From: JALGVA01 sp964617715
GTDB lineage: Bacteria; Armatimonadota; Zipacnadia; Zipacnadales; UBA5352
DNA length: 37,239 nucleotides
Reading direction: 5' to 3'
Assembly: GCA_964617715.1 (NCBI GenBank)
Contig: CAZTZN010000021.1
Location: 1 to 37,239 of the forward strand
Below, piece by piece: positions 8,186 through 15,877 of this stretch; the stretch's first letter is position 1; every line of letters starts with the position of its first letter. A program made the translations under genes and the position numbers. Under the pieces are notes generated by a model. That model was not told the DNA's origin. It saw only the letters and a list, made by a program, of their open reading frames with translations, and ran no database searches.

Positions 8186-10138
8186 TCACTCGGGGCCGAT
8201 GAGCTGATCCGCGCGCGCGGCCACAATGCCCGGAATGCCGGTCAGCTCCACCGAGTGATCCTCCGCCGCATCGACAGTCTCGATCCACCAGACCTTCCCC
8301 GCGTCGTCGCCGGGCACGAACGTCTCCTCCACGCGCCGGGTGAGTCGCACGTACTCCGTCGCAGGTTCCCCGCCCGGACGAAAGACCCGGAAGGTCGCCG
8401 GTTCGGCCTCACTCGCCGTCATGGCGATGCCGAATTCGCTTGCGACGGGCGGCACGTAGAAGAAGAGTCGGTTCGCGTTCGACGGGCCCTTCTCGTGGTC
8501 GCACAGGTGGATCGGCCCATCGGCGGCGAGAACGGCCCGGTCGTTGAGCGGCAGCGCCCAGAAGGCATTGTTGTGGGAAGTTATCGCGACCACCCACACG
8601 CCGGTAGCGTCGGCGGTGAGTTCGACCCGGCGCCGCTCATTGAGCGCCACGTGCTGTTCATCGGCGCGACTGCCGTCGGGACGAAAGAACGACACGGCGC
8701 TGTCGGCGGTGTAACTGCCGAGGCGCGCGTTCTTGACATCGAGCGCGATGGTCTCGCCCTCGTGCACGGGCACCACGAAGGTGTGCATCCCGCGCAGCGT
8801 CAGCCCCGTCGCCACCGGGGCATCAGGCGGGAGGGCGGCTGCCGGGATCGGCCGCCACTGCGGCGCCTGCGTCAGGAGCTGCTGCAGGTTCGCAGGGGTT
8901 TCGGCGGGCAACGGCGCGGGCACCAGCGGCGACTGATAGCCGCCCTCGCTCGCCGCGTAGCGATCCAGTTCCTCATTCGTCCTGCGCAGCGCCTCCCAGA
9001 ACGGGGCGCGCTCCTGGGGCGTCGCCCCGAGCCGCCCGAGCGCCCAGAACCAGTAGCCGGCGGTGTTAATCGCCCGGTGGTAGAGATTGCCCGGCAGCAC
9101 CTTCAGGAACTGTGCAGGCACGCGGCCGTCCTCGTAGCCGTAGCGCAGCCCCGGCACGAACAGTATCGGCACCCCCGCTTCGTCGATGACCTGTTGCCGG
9201 TAGGCGAGAAACTGGTCATCGAATGCCCCCGGGTAGGTGCCCTCCGGCCCGACCCAGCATGGGATCTGCGCCGTCGCGAAGCCGGCGGCGACTGCGCGGT
9301 ACCATACCCGGTCCTGCCACAAGAAAAAGCCCAGGATTGCATCGGGCACCAGCGCCTGCACGCGCTCGCGTGTTCGCCGCGCCATGGCTCGGATGCGCTC
9401 GAACTGGAATTGCTCCAGCTCGCCCAGCAGCCCGCGGTCCGCGATGGCGGTTCGGCGCTCGTCGATGGTCATCGCCGCGAAGTCGAGGTCAACGCCGGTC
9501 TCACGCACGAACTCGCCGAGGGCGAAGTCACCGAAATCCACGCCCCCGGGCGTACCGCCGCCGAAGCCGTAGGTCTCCGAGTCGATGAGGAAGCCGTCGA
9601 TGGCGTACTCTTCGCCCTGCAGCATCTGCGCGGCGCGCACGAAACGCTGCTCAATCACGCGCGTCCAGTAGATCTCGTCGATGGGGCTCGGGCGCTCGCC
9701 GTTGTTGTGGCGCCGCGGGTTGTCGCGCAGGCCATCCTTGATGTTGGCGCTGTCCTGGGCATAGTCGATCATGAAGAAGAAGTGCAGCCCGTTCTCCTTT
9801 GCGGCACGCGCGGTCGGCCGCAGCAGCCGCCAGCAACGCAGCGTCGAGGGCGGCTGCACACCCTCGGGGTAGTCCGCGTCGATCTGTTCGTCGCCGGAAG
9901 GGTCGTTGGCGATCTCAATGCGGCTGATGATGGCATTCAGTCCGGCGGCCCTGGCCTCAGCGAACCAGGCCGGATCGGCGCAGTAGTTGTAGCCGCCGCG
10001 GAAGCGTTGGGTGCGTATCCACGAGAGCGTCGGCGACAGGTCCGCCAGCATGTCATCCTCCGGAGCCGCGCGGCCCTCAAGTGGGATAGTCAGCGCGAAC
10101 AGCAGAGCCAGCGTGAGTGCGGATGTGGTGCGACGCAT
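8186..10138 (-). CDS. Secreted glycoside-hydrolase-like TIM-barrel protein
   Basis: This 650-residue exported protein has a signal peptide (about 1-24). The central part (about 35-400) looks like a glycosidase TIM barrel: strand-like segments GLNAIISRIEI, LHFFFMIDY, IDGFLIDSETYGFGG (the E after DS is a possible catalytic acid) and AILGFFLWQD follow at regular spacing. The C-terminal 220 residues form beta-sandwich-like modules with signatures such as GVWVVAITSHNN. I cannot assign a CAZy family. The start ATG at 10138 has GGAGGAG 6-8 nt upstream. It lies 28 bp downstream of the spermidine-synthase-like gene on the same strand, so the two are probably cotranscribed. It is convergent with the esterase gene. 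Confidence 0.75.
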   Translation of the reverse strand: MRRTTSALTLALLFALTIPLEGRAAPEDDMLADLSPTLSWIRTQRFRGGYNYCADPAWFAEARAAGLNAIISRIEIANDPSGDEQIDADYPEGVQPPSTLRCWRLLRPTARAAKENGLHFFFMIDYAQDSANIKDGLRDNPRRHNNGERPSPIDEIYWTRVIEQRFVRAAQMLQGEEYAIDGFLIDSETYGFGGGTPGGVDFGDFALGEFVRETGVDLDFAAMTIDERRTAIADRGLLGELEQFQFERIRAMARRTRERVQALVPDAILGFFLWQDRVWYRAVAAGFATAQIPCWVGPEGTYPGAFDDQFLAYRQQVIDEAGVPILFVPGLRYGYEDGRVPAQFLKVLPGNLYHRAINTAGYWFWALGRLGATPQERAPFWEALRRTNEELDRYAASEGGYQSPLVPAPLPAETPANLQQLLTQAPQWRPIPAAALPPDAPVATGLTLRGMHTFVVPVHEGETIALDVKNARLGSYTADSAVSFFRPDGSRADEQHVALNERRRVELTADATGVWVVAITSHNNAFWALPLNDRAVLAADGPIHLCDHEKGPSNANRLFFYVPPVASEFGIAMTASEAEPATFRVFRPGGEPATEYVRLTRRVEETFVPGDDAGKVWWIETVDAAEDHSVELTGIPGIVAARADQLIGPE

Positions 10139-10166
10139 CCCTTCTCCTCCTCGCCGCAGTGCCCGA

Positions 10167-12530
10167 TCAGCGCACGAACGGGGCGCGCGCGCCCGTCAGC
10201 AGCACCGCCGCGCCCGCCGCCAGCGCCGCGGCCCAGCAGGTGCCCGGCAGGCCGAGCACCGGCGCCATGAAGGCTCCTGCGAGCACCGCGCCCAGGGCGG
10301 CGCCGATCAGGTCGGCTGCATACACGGCGGCGGCGGCTCGAGGCGAACTCCCGCCGGCGGCATGGCTCGCCAGCGGAAAGATGGCCCCGACCGCCAGTCC
10401 CACCAGCGTCGTGATTGCCGGGAACAGCGCTACCAGCGCGTCGGCCAGATCGGCCGCATTGATGATGGGCAGCGTCGCGCCCAGCCCGATCGCCGTCACG
10501 GCCAGCGCCCCCAGGCTGAAGGGCAGCGCTCGACTGGCGGCGGCGGCACCGCGGGAGCGCAGCGAGCGGTCCATGAAGACCGCGCCCAGCGCGACCCCGA
10601 TCATGAAGGCGCCGATGATCACACCCACCATCTGATAGACGTAGCCGTAGAACGCCTGGAAGGCGAACAGCAAGGCCACCTCGAGCGACATCGAGGCGAA
10701 GCCGCCCGCCGCCACCGCAATCGGCACGAAAGCCGCGCGCACCGGTCGCAGCCACATCAGGAGCAGCAGGAAGCTGCATACACCGGCCAGTGTAGGGAGC
10801 ATGTCGAGCAGGCGCAGCCTGCTGAGCCGCTCGAACAGGGCGCCGGCTGTCGGATGGAACTGCGTCAGCCACCAGGCCTGGTCGAGGTAGTAGCCGATGG
10901 GGCGCAGGTCGGTGTTCAGAGGCACACGATCGCTCCCGCGCAGCGCGGCGTTTACGGTCTGCAGCGTCGCCGGACTGAGCCGGTCGGGCACCATGGCGGC
11001 GAAGTACGACGCCTCCACACCTCGTTGCGCCAGGCGTGCCTGCAGCTCCGCGGGGTCATCGATCGGCCGCTCTGCGCCCGCGACGCACACAGTGCTCTCG
11101 CCCGGCATGCGGGCGATCTGATCAAAGGCCGTGCGCGCGGTGCCCAGCAGGCACAGGTGCAGCCGCCGCAGGGACGGGCTGAAGTAGCCTTCGGAGCCGG
11201 GGATCTCCCAGCCGACGACGCCGTCGTCGGTCAGCGCGCGCGCAACCAGCGCGTAGAACTCGGCGGTGTAGAGGCGGTTGACCTGAGCGGTGGCCGGGTC
11301 AGGCGCGGCGATGATGATGACGTCGAAGCTCCCTGCGGGCGTCGCCGCGATGAAGCGTCGGCCATCGGCCGCAACCGGCTGCACCCGCGGGTCGTCGAGC
11401 GCCGCCACGTCCTCCGGCGCCGCCCATCTGCGCGCCAGGTCGAAGAGCGTTGCGTCCAGCTCGACGTAGGTAACGCGTTCGGGATCGTGCTTGAGCACCT
11501 CGCGCAGGCCGCCGGTGATGCCGCCTCCGATGAGGAGCACGTGGCGCACCCGCTTGCGTTGCAGCATCGTGAAATGCACCAGCTCGTCGATGGTGCCCAC
11601 CAGCGGGGGGGAGGCGCCTGAGTAGAGGCCGCTCTGATACAGGTAGATGCCATGGGGCTCTTGGCGCATGAGGGCGAGGTTGCCGTAGATGCTATCGACG
11701 CTCGCCAGCAGCTCATGGTTGTGCCAGCGCCACCCGAGCGACCACAGGTGCAGGCGCGGAGCCAGCACGCCCAGCAACACCAACACCACGACCGCGCCCG
11801 TGGCCAGGCGGGCGAGACACCTGCCCGCACCGGGGAGCGTGGTCAGCAGCACCAGGCCGGCGGCGGCGTTGATGACCGCGGCGGCCAGGGACATCGTGAA
11901 CGGGTCGAGTAGCAACACCACCACGGTCGCCAGCAGCACGCCGCCGACCAGATGGCCGACGGCGTCGGCGGCGTACGCGTTACCGGCGCCTCCGGGCGTC
12001 ACCCGCGCTCGCGCATAGAGGTGGCACCCGACGGCGAACTGCGCGCCGTTGAGCGCCGCTGGCCCCAGCGCCGCCAGCACCCCCAGCAGCGCGATCTGGC
12101 CGATCCCGGGCATCTCACCGGTGCGCAGTGCCAGCCAGCCAAGCAGGCTGGCGGCGGCGGGCGCGCGCAGACACAGCACCGCGACCTGGCTCATCGCCAA
12201 CGGCGCCAGCCGCACCACGGTCAGGGACACCATGAGCAACGGCGCCGGCAGCGTGCACAGGGCCACCATCGCTCGAGTAGCGGTCATGGGCGCTGCGTCG
12301 CCGAGCGCCGCTCGCGCCAGCAGGCTGCCCGCCGCACCCGCCAATAGCCAGCAGGCCAGCAGCAGGCCCATCGACAGCTCGTTACCGTACGCGAGGACCA
12401 GCAGCTCGCGCATGAGCAGGACCTGCGCAACTCCGGCTGCGAAACCGGCGGCGACCAGGGCCGCCAGGGCTGCCGTTGCCCGGCTTGCGCGGGTGCGGAC
12501 TTGCGCGGGTTGATGCGCGCGTGACGCCAC
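10167..12530 (-). CDS. Membrane protein with fused spermidine-synthase-like domain
   Basis: This polytopic protein of about 787 residues has an N-terminal bundle of about eight helices (up to ~260), a spermidine-synthase-like methyltransferase-fold domain (~270-550) and a C-terminal bundle of about seven helices. The SAM-like glycine motif is HVLLIGGGITGGL, followed by the acidic strand end YVELD. The strand that normally ends in Asp before PDP reads IIIAAPDP (near residue 408), so the usual catalytic Asp is Ala. NRLYTAEFY follows, as in fused MFS/SpeE-type proteins. The function of such fusions is generally unknown, and polyamine synthesis should not be assumed. A TTG at 12536 opens the frame, but AGGAGG is only 2 nt before it. 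The GTG at 12530 has 8-nt spacing and is chosen. Confidence 0.85.
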   Translation of the reverse strand: MASRAHQPAQVRTRASRATAALAALVAAGFAAGVAQVLLMRELLVLAYGNELSMGLLLACWLLAGAAGSLLARAALGDAAPMTATRAMVALCTLPAPLLMVSLTVVRLAPLAMSQVAVLCLRAPAAASLLGWLALRTGEMPGIGQIALLGVLAALGPAALNGAQFAVGCHLYARARVTPGGAGNAYAADAVGHLVGGVLLATVVVLLLDPFTMSLAAAVINAAAGLVLLTTLPGAGRCLARLATGAVVVLVLLGVLAPRLHLWSLGWRWHNHELLASVDSIYGNLALMRQEPHGIYLYQSGLYSGASPPLVGTIDELVHFTMLQRKRVRHVLLIGGGITGGLREVLKHDPERVTYVELDATLFDLARRWAAPEDVAALDDPRVQPVAADGRRFIAATPAGSFDVIIIAAPDPATAQVNRLYTAEFYALVARALTDDGVVGWEIPGSEGYFSPSLRRLHLCLLGTARTAFDQIARMPGESTVCVAGAERPIDDPAELQARLAQRGVEASYFAAMVPDRLSPATLQTVNAALRGSDRVPLNTDLRPIGYYLDQAWWLTQFHPTAGALFERLSRLRLLDMLPTLAGVCSFLLLLMWLRPVRAAFVPIAVAAGGFASMSLEVALLFAFQAFYGYVYQMVGVIIGAFMIGVALGAVFMDRSLRSRGAAAASRALPFSLGALAVTAIGLGATLPIINAADLADALVALFPAITTLVGLAVGAIFPLASHAAGGSSPRAAAAVYAADLIGAALGAVLAGAFMAPVLGLPGTCWAAALAAGAAVLLTGARAPFVR

Positions 12531-12935
12531 GGGCAAGGCCTCCTATCGCGGGGATCTGTGCCGCGAAAGCCTGGCGACAATCCATGGCCGAGCACCGGGG
12601 GCTTCGGCCGCACAAGCTGTTGGCAGGCGCCGAAGGCACGCGAGCCCGCGGGAATCGGGACAGGTGGGCACGGGAGCGTCTTCCACCATGACGAGACGAA
12701 TCCTTCGTCGCGTGCTGCCGCGCAGGGCGACGCGTCATCGTCGCCCGGCCGGAGAGAGACAGCCGGAAACCACGTGCGTAGGGCGTCCTTGTGTTGACTC
12801 CCGGTCGCGAACCGGTATAATAGGCTCAGGGCGGTTGACCGGGCGCATGTTGGCGGCGGTAGGGAGTCGATACGCCGCTGGTGGGGGCGTGTCGGGGGCC
12901 TCATGCGGGACGTCGTGTCAGGAGAGGTGCCGCAC
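12531..12935. other. 405-bp divergent intergenic region with hairpins, no gene
   Basis: No convincing gene lies here; the overlapping short frames lack ribosome-binding sites and plausible composition. Four hairpin-forming pairs occur in series: CTTCGGC 12602-12608 with GCCGAAG 12629-12635; GGTGG 12663-12667 with CCACC 12683-12687; GACGAA 12695-12700 with TTCGTC 12704-12709; and GGGCGACG 12725-12732 with CGTCGCCC 12739-12746. They would sit in the 5' leader of the minus-strand operon. I compared them by eye with cobalamin, T-box, SAM and c-di-GMP riboswitch consensus sequences and found no match. A strong plus-strand promoter follows at 12794-12821. Confidence 0.55.
12794..12821 (+). promoter_or_regulatory. 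Near-consensus sigma70 promoter for the PEP-CTERM gene
   Basis: TTGACT (12794-12799), a 16-bp spacer and a perfect TATAAT (12816-12821) stand out in this GC-rich DNA. The expected transcription start is near 12828, giving a leader of about 108 nt before the ATG at 12936. Confidence 0.75.
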
Positions 12936-13448
12936 ATGCGGGTCGCTGCAGCGGTTGTAGCCTTCGTCGTCGTTGCCACGGGAGCCGGCTTCGCAGACTA
13001 TGTGACACTCGATGATTGGGGCCCGTACGGGTCGGACTACTACGACTACCACTACACCTACTACCGCGACGCGGGCACCACGCTTGTGGCGAACCAGAGC
13101 AGTTGGACCCTCTTCAACGTTGTCGGCCTCGATGCCGCCTTCTCTGACTCGACCGGTCCGGTCTATTGGGACTCCGGCACCTTCACCCACAACAACACCG
13201 CGGTGACCTGGACCTACATCGGTGGCGAAGATGGGGGACAGCAGGACAACTACACTACCTTCGACCTGATCGTCTACCACCCCGGCGGTCACACCGCGCT
13301 GACCAGGTACGAAATCGACACGGACGGCGACGGCGAGACCGACACGACCGCCGAGGTCGAGGGGCCTACGCCTGAGCCGAGCACCCTGGCGCTTGCGCTG
13401 CTCGGTATCGGCACACTGGCGGTGCGAGTGCGCCGCCGCAAGCGCTGA
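12936..13448 (+). CDS. PEP-CTERM sorting-signal surface protein
   Basis: This small exported protein of 170 residues has a signal peptide (about 1-20), a tyrosine/aspartate-rich stretch at residues 21-45 (seven Tyr within 31-43), a beta-rich domain (~60-145) ending in a DTDGDGETD acidic loop, and a C-terminal PEP-CTERM tail. The tail consists of PEPS at 146-149, a hydrophobic helix (~150-162) and a basic end with RRRKR. PEP-CTERM tails are recognised by exosortase and mark proteins for the cell surface or exopolysaccharide matrix (established for the family); no exosortase gene is in this window. AGGAGAGG precedes ATG 12936 by about 8 nt; the ATG at 12903 has no such site. The gene has a strong promoter and a strong terminator, so it looks monocistronic. 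Confidence 0.85.
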   Translation: MRVAAAVVAFVVVATGAGFADYVTLDDWGPYGSDYYDYHYTYYRDAGTTLVANQSSWTLFNVVGLDAAFSDSTGPVYWDSGTFTHNNTAVTWTYIGGEDGGQQDNYTTFDLIVYHPGGHTALTRYEIDTDGDGETDTTAEVEGPTPEPSTLALALLGIGTLAVRVRRRKR

Positions 13449-13475
13449 AGCAGGTCCCCACGCAGCGGCATCCCT

Positions 13476-13501
13476 GAGGGCGAGCCATCGGGCTCGCCCT
13501 C
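13476..13501 (+). terminator. Strong hairpin after the PEP-CTERM gene
   Basis: A perfect 11-bp stem (GAGGGCGAGCC 13476-13486 with GGCTCGCCCTC 13491-13501) and a 4-nt loop ATCG lie 27 bp after the stop. The following bases TTCGTGT contain only a short T-rich stretch. Confidence 0.75.
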
Positions 13502-13564
13502 TTCGTGTCGGGTATCCGGGCCAGTCATGAGAGCATCTCCCCGCCAGAATACCCTCTACGTTAG

Positions 13565-13639
13565 CTCAAGCCGCCTCAATATATCTTGAGAAGCGCTTGA
13601 GTGCTACTTGATGGCCTTATCCTCGTCCTCCGGTATACT
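13565..13639 (+). promoter_or_regulatory. Phased CTTGAG repeats and -10 box before the SdrD gene
   Basis: CTTGAG at 13585-13590 and 13596-13601 and CTTGAT at 13607-13612 are spaced exactly 11 bp apart. Inverted partners CTCAAG (13565-13570) and CTCAA (13575-13579) lie just upstream, 10 bp apart. A TATACT -10-like box is at 13634-13639 with no good -35 at 17 bp; the repeats run up to where the -35 would be. This layout suggests an activator-dependent promoter, which is inference. Confidence 0.5.
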
Positions 13640-13681
13640 CACTATTGCCGCCGGCACGGCATCAGCAAGAGGTGTGGGTGT

Positions 13682-15703
13682 ATGGGCAAGGTTGTCGCGT
13701 GGCGGCGTGTGTGTGTACTCCTCGGTGTTCTCGTTCTCCTCACCGGAGCGCTCAGTCCGGTACTGGCTCAGTTTGACGCGAGCCTGCGCCTGGCCCGGAC
13801 GCTCTATAGTGCCACCAACGATCGGATTACCTACAGCTACGAACTCACGGTGACCGATCCGGATGCGCGCGTCGCGGATGAGACGACGCTGCACATGAGT
13901 GGCATGGGCGGCGTGCTCGCCCAGGGCGACGCGCTCTACTGGCGGAATGCCGGGTTCACAGAAGAATCCGCAACTTGGGTATTCGTCCAACCCAATCCGT
14001 TTACGCGGACGGCATACTTCGACATCATCGCGGACGCGAGCAGGACCACGACCGATCTCGTTGATTTCGACTTCGACGGGGATGGCAACAGTGACTCCAA
14101 CGGCGTGGTTCCCGGTCCGGTGCCGCTTGCCCCCCCGACCTACGAGATCAGCGGGACCACCTTCGTTGACAATGACGCCAACGGCGCTTACGACGGCAGC
14201 GTCGATGACCTGCTGGATGGCGTAACCGTCAGCCTGCTCGACGGCGACGGCAACGTGGTCGCGACCACGACTTCCGACGGCGCCGTGTATGACGGTGAAG
14301 GCAACTACATCGGGAACTACAGGTTCACCGATGTCACGGCAGGCGATTACACCGTTGAGGTCCCGGCGTCGGTCACCACCGCCACGGGCACGCTCAACGC
14401 CAGCACACCGATCACGCAGGCCGTGACCGTGACCGACGCCGACGTGCGCAGCGTTGATTTCGGCTATGTGCCTGAGCCGACCTACACCATCAGCGGCACC
14501 GTCTTCCTCGACCTCGACAGCAATGGTGACTGGGACAGCGGATCCGAGCCTCGGCTGCAGGACATCGTGGTCGAGCTGCTCGATGCCGGCGGCAACGTAA
14601 TCGCCACTGCGACCTCCAGCCTGACGCCGATCAACGGCGGGGGCGGCGGCTATCTGGGCAACTACCTGTTCGAGGATGTTCCCACCGGTTCCTACACTGT
14701 GCGCGCCCCCGCTACCGCCGGTGACCAGGGAAGGTACCAGATCACCACGCCCGGCGAGGTGGAAGTGGCGGTAGCCGATGCGATCGTGACCGGAGTTGAC
14801 TTCGGCTACGTAGACACCTACCTGGTGCCGACGGAGGTCGAGGTCCGCGCGTGGGTGTTCTTCGACGCCAATCGCAACGGCGTGTTCGACAGCCACGAGA
14901 TGGGCTTTGACGGGATCGGCGTGACCCTGTTTCGCGTGGTCGGCGACCTCACGCAACAGACCGACGGCGACGGCTTCACCAGCTTCGGCGTGCAGGGTGA
15001 CGGCGACTACCGCATCGAGGTCACCGACGGCGGCGACTATGGTCTGCTGCAGTACTGGACCTCTACCACGGGCACGTCCTGGGAGTTCACCATCACCGAG
15101 GACACCGAAAGCCCGCTCGACTTCTACTTCGGCTTCTACCCGGACATGGACGAGATCGAGGATGATCTGGGCACGGTGATCACCGGCTGTAACCACACCA
15201 TCGGCTTCTGGAAGCACAACTGCAAGTCGGCCATGAATGGTAAGACTAACGGCGTGCAGGTACCGGCGGAGACGCTGCTGAGCTTCCTGACCGCGGTCGA
15301 GGGCCTGGGGCCGTACAGTGATCCCTACCAACTGGGCGCCGACAAGTTTAGCCGTGCTTACTGGTATCTCCACCCCAGGGAGAGCGGGAACCGGCCACTC
15401 GACAAGCTGCTGCGCCAGCTCCTGGCCGCCGAGCTGAACTGGGTGTCGGGTTACAGCAGCTCGATGCCCAAGCTCGAGTGGGCCATCATCTGGTGGGGCG
15501 AGTGGGTGGTCAACAACGACGCGTCCATAGCCGGGCGGGTGGCCAAGCACATTGACCGCTGGAACAACCTGGGGAACGCGGGCGGCTGCGACGGCCCCGT
15601 AATCAGCTACGACAGCCCCGATAGCGGTGGCCGGGCCAATCCTGGCCAGACGTGCATCGGCGATGAGACCACCAACCGCAGAGGAAGCTTGAGGGCCAGG
15701 TAG
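13682..15703 (+). CDS. Secreted surface protein with SdrD-B-like repeats
   Basis: This exported protein has 673 residues from ATG 13682, with AGAGG 9 nt upstream. A signal peptide covers about 1-30 (ending SPVLAQ). An N-terminal beta domain (~31-152) ends with DFDFDGDGNSD and VPGPVP and resembles the domain of the preceding PEP-CTERM protein. Three SdrD-B/Cna-B-like modules follow: from Y154 (YEISGTTFVDNDANGAYD), from Y268 (YTISGTVFLDLDSNGDWD) and from about 387 (WVFFDANRNGVFD). Their DxDxNG loops suggest calcium binding by analogy with the family. The last 170 residues begin at N504 with NHTIGFWKHN, a motif I associate with other bacterial secreted proteins. No PEP-CTERM or LPXTG tail is visible, so the mode of attachment is unknown. 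Confidence 0.85.
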   Translation: MGKVVAWRRVCVLLGVLVLLTGALSPVLAQFDASLRLARTLYSATNDRITYSYELTVTDPDARVADETTLHMSGMGGVLAQGDALYWRNAGFTEESATWVFVQPNPFTRTAYFDIIADASRTTTDLVDFDFDGDGNSDSNGVVPGPVPLAPPTYEISGTTFVDNDANGAYDGSVDDLLDGVTVSLLDGDGNVVATTTSDGAVYDGEGNYIGNYRFTDVTAGDYTVEVPASVTTATGTLNASTPITQAVTVTDADVRSVDFGYVPEPTYTISGTVFLDLDSNGDWDSGSEPRLQDIVVELLDAGGNVIATATSSLTPINGGGGGYLGNYLFEDVPTGSYTVRAPATAGDQGRYQITTPGEVEVAVADAIVTGVDFGYVDTYLVPTEVEVRAWVFFDANRNGVFDSHEMGFDGIGVTLFRVVGDLTQQTDGDGFTSFGVQGDGDYRIEVTDGGDYGLLQYWTSTTGTSWEFTITEDTESPLDFYFGFYPDMDEIEDDLGTVITGCNHTIGFWKHNCKSAMNGKTNGVQVPAETLLSFLTAVEGLGPYSDPYQLGADKFSRAYWYLHPRESGNRPLDKLLRQLLAAELNWVSGYSSSMPKLEWAIIWWGEWVVNNDASIAGRVAKHIDRWNNLGNAGGCDGPVISYDSPDSGGRANPGQTCIGDETTNRRGSLRAR

Positions 15704-15737
15704 CCTCGAGCCCACGCATTCCATCAGCAGACACGAC

Positions 15738-15768
15738 CGGCGGCCGGGCCGATATGGCTCGGCCGCCG
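15738..15768 (+). terminator. GC-rich hairpin after the SdrD-like gene
   Basis: A 13-bp stem with one G-T wobble (15738-15750 with 15756-15768) and loop GATAT lies 34 bp past the stop. No T-run follows, so it may be a weak or factor-assisted terminator. Confidence 0.5.
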
Positions 15769-15877
15769 ACGCATGTACGCTTCGTCCCTCCGTCATCTAC
15801 GGGCTGATGTGACTCCGCGTGTTACTGGGGGCCGTTGGGCGGGTATGAATACCGCGGAGGGGGGGCCGGAGGAGCGG

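Noticed and set aside
8255..10270. 671-residue plus-strand frame opposite the glycosidase-like gene
   Set aside because: Arg/Gly/His-rich composition and no domain features; the minus-strand frame has a signal peptide and a good ribosome-binding site.
12640..12790. Cobalamin riboswitch (GGGAATC and AGCCGGAAACC resemble parts of its consensus)
   Set aside because: The central CCGGTG and CCGC-ACTGT elements are missing, and the strong promoter lies downstream of it on that strand.
12558..12797. Possible 79-residue gene in the divergent spacer
   Set aside because: GTG start without a ribosome-binding site, composition typical of GC-rich random frames, and overlap with the promoter and hairpins.
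13604..15796. 730-residue minus-strand frame opposite the SdrD-like gene
   Set aside because: Antisense shadow of a clearly modular exported protein; no ribosome-binding site and Val/Ala/His-rich low-information sequence.
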